DNA of 64,000 nt from Basidiobolus meristosporus CBS 931.73 (taxonomy: Eukaryota; Basidiobolomycota; Basidiobolomycetes; Basidiobolales; Basidiobolaceae), in NCBI GenBank assembly GCA_002104905.1, contig MCFE01000304.1, positions 35,106 through 99,105 of the forward strand. Direction: 5' to 3'. This document shows, piece after piece, positions 10,785 through 19,947 of the stretch. The stretch's first letter is position 1. Each line of letters opens with the position of its first letter. Made by a program: the position numbers and the translations under genes. The notes under the pieces were generated by a model that saw nothing but the letters and a program-made list of their open reading frames with translations, made no database searches and had not been told where the DNA came from.

Positions 10785-10809
10785 TGGCACAGTACAATGG
10801 AACAAGTCT
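10785..10809 (-). repeat. Right terminal inverted repeat of H1
   Basis: 25 bp ending CAATGGAACAAGTCT, inverted partner of 7407-7431, followed by the ATT target duplication at 10810-10812. Confidence 0.85.
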
Positions 10810-10812
10810 ATT

Positions 10813-11278
10813 GGGTAAAAAGCTCTTTTTGGTGTGTCAAGTGCTGAGATGCTCCAGAGTCAACATACCACATCTGAGAATCCTTGTTTGTGGTCATATT
10901 TAGTGCAGATTTGAATAGTCTATCTTCAGCTGTTGCAGCATTTCCATATTCAGGCTTCTTTTGCTGATAATCTCTCTTTTTGAAGCACCAGTCTGATGAG
11001 GGTCCTTTCCATTTGCAGCAGTTGCAAAATAGGTTGCTGTTGCCTTTGTAGGGTCTTGGGTACCTCCTTTGTTGGCTATCATTGCTTATTAAAGCATTTT
11101 CTTCTTCCTTCTTATCAGCACTTGATTTTCTTAATTCTTCTTCCAGGAGCCTTCCATATACATAATTTAAGGTCAAATCTTCAGTTCTGGACTCTAGGGC
11201 TGATACAAGGCCCTGAAACTTGTCTGTCAGGCTGTTCAGGATGGTACACTATCATGTCCTCATCAGTAGTTGGTATGC
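10813..11278 (-). pseudogene. C3 gag end and protease start
   Basis: The minus-strand frame from 11176 reads LNYVYGRLLEEELRKSS, a zinc knuckle CNCCKWKGPSSDWC, then DSQMWYVDSGASQH, the aspartic protease active site. Here the codon before YVDSG is TGG (Trp), which is TAG in C2 and TGA in C9. The protein is interrupted on one side by H1 and on the other by solo LTR X1, with a frameshift near 11180-11240. Confidence 0.82.
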
Positions 11279-12081
11279 TGTGGTAGGGTAAACATACCTC
11301 CCACAGACAAGTCTATTCATATAGCCATTATGATATACTTATCCATATTTTATCTTATCAGTATTATCCCATTCTTCTTTTGCCCATATTATCAGTATTA
11401 TCCCCATATGATGTTTACCCTGATTAGTTATAGCATTAGTTATCCCCAATGTTATTCAGCTTTGTGATCAGTATATTTATCTACATAAGGCAAGTACCCA
11501 CATCAGTACCCATAACACATGACCTAGGTCTGTGTTACCATCCCTACCATTTCAATACCATACATGGTATTTCTATGTTGCACAGGTTTCAGACTACTGA
11601 TTCCTGATTGGTTGGACGTGCTGTGCCTTTTAGAACCTTCCAGGACATTCTTGGCATATTTTTAGCTCATAGTGATGTCATTGAGAATTCCACTGATGCC
11701 TAGAATCTTCTAGAACCTTGTCATTAGTGATCACTTGGCAATCAGGAAACGTATTTGAGGGACAGCAATCCCTCATCAATAAATCATCCCTTCTATCAGT
11801 AACACTTCTCCCATATTGATTAGCAGTTGATCACTGCACCTGCCTTCATCAGTACATCTCAGACCTGCCATCAAGGAGCTTTTCAGGGTAGTGCACAAGA
11901 CACACAGAGGCCTTTGGAGACACTTGGAGCACCCATGAAGCTAGAGAAGCAGGAGCTTTTATCATAGTGACATATTGACAAAGACACCAGCAGTTTATAC
12001 ACAGAGGTTATTGCACCCATCAGACACCTCACACACCTTGAGTTGTGCAGCTTCTCCCAGGAGTACCACTACACCACCACA
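11279..12081. repeat. X1: 803 bp solo LTR of another LTR family
   Basis: Begins TGTGGTAG and ends CACCACA (TGTGGT...ACCACA inverted ends), flanked by ATGC on both sides (11275-11278 and 12082-12085). Removing it plus one ATGC gives a gag sequence of the same length as C7. It contains AATAAA near 11779. A related, truncated copy (X2) is at 55305. No internal coding region of this family is present. Orientation is not certain. Confidence 0.72.
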
Positions 12082-12085
12082 ATGC

Positions 12086-12539
12086 CCATAGATTCCATTT
12101 CATCTACCAGCAGGGTAATTCTGCTAATTAGATTTTTCATTTCTTCTCCTGACAGTATCTCTGTAGTAAATAATTTTTGACTTAGATACATTTTCTTAGC
12201 AGCTGAACATATTAGCAGGTGTCCTCTAATACCTTCCAGGCATTCTTTGTTGTTTTTGCTCTTGAGCATTGTGTTAGCAAATTGTCTTTAACATTGAGGC
12301 AAATGCAGTTAAAGGCACTTTGTTCTTTCTTCTGGTACTTTAAGGCTTCCTCTCCCATGTTTTTAGGAGGGCATTCTTATCCTATGACAATACCCCAAAG
12401 GGCTCTTTCTTGCAGCAGCATCTTCATCTTCACCATCCACACTTGGTAGTTAGGTCCATCCAACTTTTCAGCAGAGGGAAAAATTCCAGTAATAGCAGTA
12501 GTAGACATTGCAGAGAGTGACAGCCTGGGGCTCATAACC
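12086..12539 (-). pseudogene. C3 gag 5' part
   Basis: The minus-strand frame begins close to the primer-binding site (MSPRLSLSAMSTT near 12536) and continues with KLDGPNYQVWMVKMKMLLQE, a typical Copia gag start (UBN2-like), then AWKVLE. Two frameshifts or stops break it near 12377 and 12260. It ends at solo LTR X1, beyond which gag continues. Confidence 0.78.
12528..12539 (-). promoter_or_regulatory. Primer-binding site of C3, half-tRNA type
   Basis: Directly after the 5' LTR the minus strand reads GGTTATGAGCCC. This is complementary to GGGCTCATAACC, the anticodon stem-loop of eukaryotic initiator Met tRNA (CAT anticodon), not to a tRNA 3' end. That matches the half-tRNA priming known for Drosophila copia. 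C7 has a mutated version. Confidence 0.7.
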
Positions 12540-12887
12540 TGTTGTAAGAGTTTTGGAAATATTGGAAGTGATTGGGAGAACAAGTAGATTATGTGGTTTT
12601 CACTTTATGATTTATTGAATGTAAAAGTAGTATTTATACTTTTACATAGTCTTGACATTGTAAGCATGTAGAATAGGTTAAGGATGGTCCCAAGAGCATG
12701 TGTGCAAAGCTTGGGGCTGTTTGGACAACTTTGAGAATTTTCATGTTCTGGGTACCTGGTATTTTGGTGGAAATATTTCAAGTACATCCCAACAAGGAAT
12801 TTGGTCAGTATTCTCTAGGATTTGAAGGTAATCATCTAAGTGACTAAGTTAGGTGAATATTTAGTTGGAATCACAAATTTTACAACA
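12540..12887 (-). repeat. 5' LTR of C3
   Basis: 348 bp, TGTTGTAA...TTACAACA in minus orientation, followed by TTTCA and then the continuation of the C2 RT gene. Minus-strand TATAAATA and AATAAA are present as in the C1 LTR. Confidence 0.92.
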
Positions 12888-14147
12888 TTTCATACATTAA
12901 ATGGATGTAAAAACTGCATTTTTGAGTGGAGAGCTCAAAGAGGATATATATATGGACCAGCCCAATGGGTTTATTGACCATGATAACCCCCATTTGGTCT
13001 AAAAGCAAAAAAAGTCTCTATATGGTCTCAAACAATCACCAAGAGCCTGGAATTGCACAATAGATTCTTATTTGGAATCTTGGTGTTTCAAAGGAGTAAT
13101 GATGACTATTGTATATAGTATAAGCCAGATAGAGCAAATCCATTTCTATTGGCTCTATTTGTGGATATTCTTATTACAGCTGCCAATAATCCAGCAGCAT
13201 TAGAAGTGACTAAATCTGGGCTATCTAAGGAGTTCAAGATGTCTGATCTAGGAGAGCTCAGTTTCTACTTAGGGATAAAGTTCTCCATAGACAGAAGTAC
13301 CCAGACTATCACCCTAAGCCAATCCAAGTACATTCAAGAAATACTAAAGAAGTACTAAATGGAAGACTGTAAACCGGCAGCTACCCCAATGGAGACAAAC
13401 CTTTACTTGGTCAAACTCAACCAAATCAAGAGAGCTTGGTGCCATCTGAAAGCCCTGGCTTTCCTTATCACTCTGTGACTGTCAGTCAGATATATATCAT
13501 GCTTGGAACATGTCCAGATGTCTCATATTCAGTGGGAGTTGTCAGCCAGCATAATCAGAACTACGGATCTGATCATATTACTGCAGTTAAGCAGACTTTT
13601 AGATGCCTAAAAGGAACTGTTGATATCTGCTTAATATACACTTAAAGGATTCAGAACAGGATCTTGTGGGATGCTCTGATGCTGACTGGGGATAAAATTT
13701 GGAAGACACAAGATCCAACACACAACACACCTTTCTTTACTGTAAAGGAGCAAATACATGGAATTCAACAAAGCAACCAACCATAGTACTTTCTATCACA
13801 GAGGCAGATTATATGGCAGCCTGTGAAAATACAACAGAAGCAATGTGGTTAAGAAAGCTTTATACAAATTTAGGCCTATGCCAAAAAACACCTATTACTT
13901 TATTTCAAGAAAATCAGGGATTTATACAATGAGGTAGAAATCCAACTTTTCATGCTAGAACCAAGCACATAGATATTAGACATTATTTCATATGTGAAGC
14001 TATAGAGAATAGCTTGGTTAGCTTAGTTTACCGTCCTTCAGATGAAATGATTGCAGAGAGATTTACCAAATTATTAGCTAGAGACAAGTTTGAATATCTT
14101 AGGTCAAAATTGGGACTAGTTGGTATGAACATTAAGCTGAGTGGAAG
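12888..14147 (+). pseudogene. C2 (right part): RT and RNase H, decayed
   Basis: Resumes exactly where C2 was cut at 3998 (…MDVKTAF). RT blocks follow (SLYGLKQSPRAWN near 13015; LFVDILITAA at 13149, where the catalytic YVDD is mutated to FVDI; SKEFKMSDLGELSFYLGIKFS). RNase H follows (TEADYMAACEN near 13800, ARTKHIDIRH near 13960). There are several stops, and the original stop (TAG in C1) is now AAG, so the tract ends without it. The polypurine tract reads GAGTGGAAG. Confidence 0.87.
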
Positions 14148-14497
14148 TGTTGTAAAAGTTTGTAATTCCACCTAGATATTCACCTAACTTAGTCACCTAG
14201 ATCATTACCTTCAGATCCAAGGGAATACTGACCAAATTCCTTGTTGGGATTTACTTGGAATATTTACACCAGAATACCAGGTACCCAGAACTTGAAAATT
14301 CTCAAAGTTGTCCAAACAGCCCCAAACTTTGCACACATGTTCTTTGGATCTCTCTTAGCCTACTCTACATGTTTGTAATGCCATGACTATGTAAAACTAT
14401 AAGTACCACTGTTACATTCAATTTATCATTAAGTGAAAACCACATAATCTACTTGTCCTCCCAAATCACTTCCAATATCATCAAGACTCTTACAACA
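14148..14497 (+). repeat. 3' LTR of C2
   Basis: 350 bp, TGTTGTAA...TTACAACA, following the decayed RNase H of C2. Immediately after it a different Copia copy (C4) appears in mid-integrase, so C2 was inserted in C4. Confidence 0.9.
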
Positions 14498-14970
14498 AGA
14501 CTGCCATTCAAGAGCTCTGGGTCAGCTAAAACTAAGCAGAAACTAGATCTAACTTACTCATATCTGTATGTACCTATGCAACACTTATCTTCAGGTGAAT
14601 TAAAGTATTCAATTACATTGATTGATGAATATGCAAGATACTGGTGCGTCTGCTTCATGGAGAGAAAGGAAGTAGCACTGTCGATGCTCAAGGAGCTTAA
14701 AGCAATGGTGGAGAGAGAAACTGGTGGAACACTTAGTCAAATTACCAATCAACCACAAATCAATTGGATGCAAATGGGTCTTCAAGACTGAGTACATCAC
14801 TGATAGAACAATTGAACCCTAAGAGAAAAGAATTATGAAAAGGCCAACAAAATTCCATCACAATATCAACTGAATTCCAAATTTCTTGAAATTGACTGCT
14901 CTCAATATCTCTGTTGATAGCTGATGGACAGGCAAGCAAACATGTTCATTAGGAGGAGACTATTATCAAA
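14498..14970 (+). pseudogene. C4: internally deleted Copia fragment (integrase joined to RT)
   Basis: 14498-14728 reads as integrase start (FKSSGSAKTKQKLDL, SGELKYSITLIDEYARYWCVCFMERKE, KAMVERETGG). At about 14730 it switches abruptly to the beginning of RT (LVKLPINQ-type, ending in IEP near 14815), skipping roughly a kilobase of integrase. The next 150 bp (14816-14970) match nothing I recognise. Non-functional. Confidence 0.72.
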
Positions 14971-17627
14971 GATCAGCTAATTTCTGGAGTAAAAATTGAT
15001 CCTCCAGCTAATTTGGAGCACTGTGAAGCCCAAATATATGGGAAACAAGCCAGATAATCATTCAAGAGCTCTGGGCTAATCAAAACTAAGAGAAACTTAG
15101 ATCTAAATCACTCAGTCCTGTGTGTACCTATGCAAAATTTATCCTTAGGTGGGATGAAGTATTTAATCACTTTTATTGATGATTATTCAAGATACACATG
15201 GGTCTACTTCATGGAGAGAAAGGAAGAAGCTCTGTCTAAGTTCAGGGAGTTTAAAGCCATGGTGGAGAGCAAAACTGGTGAAAAAATCAAGAAAATACGC
15301 TCTGACAATGGTGGAAAAAATACCTTAAAACTCATCATCCACTTCTGTAAAATTCATAGGATAAAGCAAGAGACTACTGTACCATACTCCCTACAGCAAA
15401 ATGGAGTTGCAGAATGTGCTAACAGATCAATAACTGATATGGCAAGATCTTTGATCCATGATCAAAAATTATCCTATGATTTTTGGGCAAAATCAGTTGC
15501 CACTGTTGTATAACTTAAAAATAGGAGTTATAACAGAATACTGTGTGATTCTACACCATTTGAAGCATGGTATGGAAACAGACCAAGTGCAGAACATCTA
15601 AGAATATGTGGGTGTACAGCATATGCCAAGATACTGCCTGGAAATGTGTCAAAATTTGAGCAAAAATGTGTAAAATGCATATTTTTGGGCTACTGCAATG
15701 AGAGTAAAGCATACAGACTCTACAATACCAAAGCAAAGAAGCTAATCAAGTTCAGGGATGTGTTGTTAGATGATAATTCAATGTTTTCACAAGAAATGAC
15801 ATCAGATGATGACAAAAATCTGATCTCAAATCCACCAATTATCAGGATTGAGTCAGAGCAAATAATGATAATCTCTTCACTCCAGAGGACTCTACAACCA
15901 TGGTTCAGCCCGAATCAGTGCCCAGGAATTTCCCAGAAGTGATCATTCCATTATCAAATGCCTGGAGATCCAATTGGACAAGAAATCACACAAATTACTA
16001 TATCAATGAGGGCACAAACTTAGCCTATGCCTAATCAGTCCATATTGATGAACCCCAGACTGTAAAACAGGCCCTGTGTGGCCCTCAGACAAAGTTTTGG
16101 AGATCTGCAATGACTGATGAATATCAGGCCCTGATGGAAAATCAAACTTGGGACTTTGTCAAATTACCAATCAACCAAAAATCAATTGGATGCAGATTGG
16201 TCCTCAAGACAAAATACAAGGCTGATGGTACAGTTGAAAGATGCAAAGCAAGACTTGTAGCCAAATGATACTCCCAAACAAAAGGACCTGACTATGCTGA
16301 GACCTCTGCACTGTTAGCCAAGTTTAATTCCATCAGATTAATATTGGCTATTGCAGCCAAATATAAGTTTTTTATTCATCAAATGGATGTAAAAGCTGCA
16401 TTTTGGAATGGAGAACTTGATAAAGACCTGTATATGGACCAGCCTGATGGGTTTATTGACCAAAATAACCCCCATTTGGTCTGCAAGCTTAAAAAGTCAC
16501 TATATGGTCTCAAACAATCACCAAGAGCCTGGAATTGCAAGATATATTTTTATTTGGAATATTTGAGTTTCAAAAGGAGTAATGCTGACTATAGTATATA
16601 CTATAAGGCAGATAGAGCAAATCCAGTGCTATTAGCTCTATATGTGGATGATCTTATTATAGCCATCAATAACCTAGAAAATTGGAAGAGACTAAATCCA
16701 GCCTATTTAAGGAGTTCAAGATGTTCAATCAAGGTGAACTTAATTAATACTTAGGGATTAAGTACTCCATAGACAGAGGTACCCAGACTATCACCCTAAG
16801 CCAGTCAAGTATATTCAAGATATACTAAAGAAGTACCAAACAGAAGACTGTAAGCCGCAGCTACCCAATAGAGACAAACCTTAACTTGGTCAAAACTCAA
16901 CCAAATCAGGAGAGCTTGGTGCCATCTGAAAGCCCTGATTTTCCTTATCAGTCTATGACTAGCAGTCTGATGTCTATCAAGCTTGGAACACGTCCAGATG
17001 TCTCATATTCAGTGGCGGTTGTCCGCCAGAATAATCAGAACTATGGATCTGATCATATTGCAGTAGTTAAGCGGATTTTTAGATACCTAAAAGGAGCTGC
17101 TGACATCTGCTTAAGATACACTTATAAGAACTCAGACCAGGATCTTGTGGGATACTCTGATGCTAATTGGGGATGAAACTTGGAAGACAGAAGATCCACC
17201 ACAGGATACACCTTTCTTTACTGTAAAGGAGCAATTTCATGGAATTCAAGAAAGAAACCACTGTAGAACTTTCTACCACAGAGGCAGAGTACATGGCAGC
17301 CTGTGAAGCTACAAAAGAAGCAATGTGGTCAAGAGAGCTTTTAACAGACTTAGGCCTATGTCAAAAAACACCTATTACTTTATTTCAAGATAATCAAGGA
17401 TGTATACAATTAGGTAGATATCCAACTTTTCATGCTAGAACCAAGCACATAGATATTAGACATCATTTTGTATGTGAAGCTATAGAGAATAATTTAGTTA
17501 GCTTAGTTTACTGTCCTTCAGATGAAATGATTGCAGATATATTTATCAAACCATAAGCTAGAGACAAGTTTGAATATCTTAGGTCAAAATTAGGAATAGT
17601 CAGTATGAACATTTAGCTGAGTGGGAG
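14971..17627 (+). pseudogene. C5: Copia integrase, RT and RNase H, decayed, 5' truncated
   Basis: Starts in the GAG-pre-integrase block (IKDQLISGVKIDPPANLEHCEA). The integrase core is at 15130-15513 (DDYSRYTWVYFMERKEEA, IRSDNGG, FWAKSVATVV). A linker is at 15646-15942. RT is at 16130-16754 with intact ALYVDDLIIA near 16637, then QTITLSQSKY near 16787. RNase H runs from 16886 to TAG at 17614-17616 (KEAMWSRELLTDLGLCQKTP). Single-base losses and stops split it into at least six frames. Left of 14971 is unrelated sequence or C4. The 3' LTR follows. Confidence 0.87.
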
Positions 17628-17975
17628 TGTTGTAAAAGCTTGTAATTCCACCTAAATATTCACCTAACTTAGTCACCTAGATCATTACCTTCAAATCCTA
17701 GAGAATACTGACCAAATTCCTTGTTGGTATTTACTTTGAATGTTTTCACCAAAATACCAGGTACCTAGAACATGAAAATTCTCAAAGTTGTCCAAACAGC
17801 CCCAAACTCTGCACATATGCTCTTGGGACCTTTTGTAATCTATTCTATGTGTTTGTAATGCCAGACCAGGTAAAAGTATAAATACTACTTTTACATTCAA
17901 TAAATCATTAAGTGATAATCATATAATCAAATTGTTCTCCCAATCACTTCCAACATCTCCAAGACTCTTACAACA
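17628..17975 (+). repeat. 3' LTR of C5
   Basis: 348 bp, TGTTGTAA...TTACAACA, after the TAG stop and polypurine tract of C5. It is followed directly by C6 in mid-gene. Confidence 0.9.
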
Positions 17976-18070
17976 CATATTGCTTTGGGTATCAGATATC
18001 AGAAATTGTATACAATGACTTATATTCCATCATATCTGGAAGCCAATATAAGTAACCCCTATGAAAGATA
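17976..18070 (+). pseudogene. C6 fragment: Copia GAG-pre-integrase region
   Basis: Translates with stops and shifts as HIALGIR...LYTMTYIPSYLEANISN, matching residues just upstream of integrase in C2 and C9. It is the left flank of C5's insertion site and is cut on the right by R1. Confidence 0.75.
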
Positions 18071-19785
18071 AGTTGGTCCTGCTGGTGGATCCAACCTGGA
18101 TCAGCCACCAGGATCCTGTTTGAAGACCACCATAATACCAGCAGCTTGGAATTAGTGAATATCCTGACAGTATTATGGTAGGATCACAACAGCATTTTGC
18201 TAATTTTACTGCCACATAAATTTATAAAACTTGACAGGGTTTGGTTGGTGCTGTGTCAATAATTTCATGGCATTGTTATGGTCTTAACATGCTCTACAAC
18301 TATTCAAGTTAATCTAACCAGCCAGTACATCCAATTGCCTTATATGGCAAGAAATTTGACTGTATTCTGATAGCCTTATTGCAAGCCTCTGATGGCATTA
18401 TCATGGTGGTATGGCAGCCTACAGCTAGTTCTGCATAGTGCTACCGTACCAATTTACCAAATGGTATTTCATTTTCTACATCCCCTTATGCAATTTGCCC
18501 TCTTTATTTTCTTACCCACTACTACTTTGGGTATTCCACATGTAGTTCAAACCAAAAAAGCTATGGCCTCCTACTTACTAACCTCTACAAACATGCACAC
18601 CTGCTGCAATTGACATACTTCTATCACCTCAACTTTAGAGCTTTTTAGTGTGATACTTGCAAAGTTGCCATATACCTTGTACTGCTGGTCACATATACAT
18701 CTTGCAAACATATGCTTGCTTGCCACCACTGCTGCCATGAATACCTCCTGAATATCTACAAAGAACTTTTCAGTATTTAGCCAATATATTCCTTCTCCCT
18801 GCTGGATTCTAGTCCCACTTATAGGTGCACTCTGGCTCTTGTTTGTGTGAGTTCTGTATTGAATGGTGTAGAAGTTGGCTTGTGACCAAGAGAAGTCAAG
18901 CATACCTTGGTAGTGGTTTCCTAATAAAAGTTATTGGCTTGTTACACCTAACCCAGCTTTGCATTACTTAACTGATTACCCACACATTGGGGCTGCTTAG
19001 CTTCTTAATGCCATAGGCATAGGTGTCTCCATGTGAACATCTGTCCCCCGTATTTTCAACTCTTCCTGGCTGTCCTCCATGTGCCAGCTAATCACATCCA
19101 CAACAGACTTGATAGTAATATTCTTGATGAGATTGGGATATGCTAGTACCTGCAACTTGACTTGTCTTCCTATCTCCCATACATTGGCTCCATAGGAAAC
19201 TCCCACAAGGCAAACAAAGGCCCAAATTCTCCACACACCAAGCAAGATGGAGTAGAGAATGGATACAGTAGTGACAGAGATCCGTATGTTCAGCTTTGTG
19301 TTAATAGTATAGCTGCTCAAATCCTGCTACAAACTCCTTGCACAACAGCTGTAGATGTGTCAAGTTGTCATTGGTGATCTGCTTCTGGATAAATATTCCT
19401 ACAATGTGTGCATATGACTCCCAATGCTTCCAGTACTCTTGGTGGGAATGGCTACAGAACACCACATGTATAAATACATACCTTGTACATCCAGTCTTTG
19501 CCTTGTATTGATTCATATGCGTATGAATATTGATTGAAGCCTGTGCAAAGTACTTAGGGTAGTGGATACTATGTAATATCTTGCCAATCCTGTCAGATTT
19601 CTCCAGTATCTTGAAGGGCTCATTTAGCTTGAAATGCCCCATGTACAACTTGGTCATCAGTATAGGGATATTGTTGAAAAGCAAATGTATTGCTCCCATT
19701 GGAATGCTTTTGCTCCAACAGATGCCCTCTATCTTAAGTACATCTGGCTTCTAATTGATTCCATATTCCAGCCAATGGCTTATAC
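18071..19785 (-). pseudogene. R1: relic of an EnSpm/CACTA-like transposase
   Basis: Minus-strand frames at 19301-19699, 18997-19320 and 18571-18903 line up as one decayed protein. The first ends ESYAHIVGIFIQKQI...KEFVAGFEQLYY. A shifted frame gives IHSLLHLAWCVENLGLC, and the next gives RQVKLQVLAYPNLIKNI...DVISWHMED. The order of a His-Leu block, a Cys-Gly-Leu block and a K-YPNLIKNI block resembles the C-terminal DUF4218-like region of EnSpm/tnp2-type transposases of fungi and plants. The third frame (FYTIQYRTHTNKSQSAPISGTR...) would be the following region. No catalytic acidic residues can be placed. A related copy, R2, lies at 41200-42208. Superfamily assignment is from memory of the motif pattern and only moderate. 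Confidence 0.5.
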
Positions 19786-19947
19786 CTTGAGAAACTGCTG
19801 AAAATCAAGAAAATATGCTGTGACAATTTTTATGAGTGTACCTCAAAGCTCTTCATTCAATTCTGTAAAATTCATTGCATAATGCAAGGAGCTATTGTAC
19901 CATACTCCCCACAGCAAAAAGAAGTAGCAGAAAATGTAAACAGAGTA
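19786..19947 (+). pseudogene. C6 second fragment: Copia integrase piece
   Basis: Plus-strand reading KIKKICCDNFYECTSKLFIQFCKIHC...APYSPQQKEVAE-like, corresponding to the integrase IRSDNGGEYTSKLLIHFCKIHGIKQE region. It is probably the same copy as 17976-18070, split by R1. At 19947 the sequence flips to the minus-strand RT of C7. Confidence 0.68.

Larger units (their letters stand above)
7407..10809 (-). mobile_element. H1: PIF/Harbinger-like DNA transposon with two divergent genes
   Basis: The ends are 25 bp imperfect terminal inverted repeats starting AGACTTGTTCCATTG. They are flanked on both sides by ATT, a 3 bp target duplication (7404-7406 and 10810-10812), and removing the insert restores the C3 gag-protease reading. 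Inside, a DDE_Tnp_4-type transposase runs on the minus strand and a second, unrecognised gene on the plus strand, with a shared intergenic region. Two genes plus a 3 bp duplication fit PIF/Harbinger; ISL2EU elements share the DDE domain but normally duplicate 2 bp. H1 is richer in CpG than its relatives H2-H4 and so looks youngest. Confidence 0.82.
3999..12887 (-). mobile_element. C3: full-length inverted Copia element nested in C2, itself carrying H1 and X1
   Basis: Both LTRs are present (3999-4347 and 12540-12887), flanked by TTTTA on the left and TTTCA on the right. These read as a diverged 5 bp target duplication, because joining the flanks restores the C2 RT sequence. Without the two insertions inside it, C3 is about 4.7 kb. 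Order on the minus strand: 5' LTR (right), primer-binding site, gag, protease, integrase, RT, RNase H, polypurine tract, 3' LTR (left). The two LTRs look roughly 93-95 per cent identical by eye, so this insertion is not recent. Confidence 0.9.

Noticed and set aside
12528-12545. A tRNA gene fragment beside the C3 LTR
   Set aside because: The tRNA-like bases are the primer-binding site; no cloverleaf can be formed around them.
18392-18613. Plus-strand ORF with a membrane-like composition
   Set aside because: Lies opposite the R1 transposase relic and is not kept in R2.
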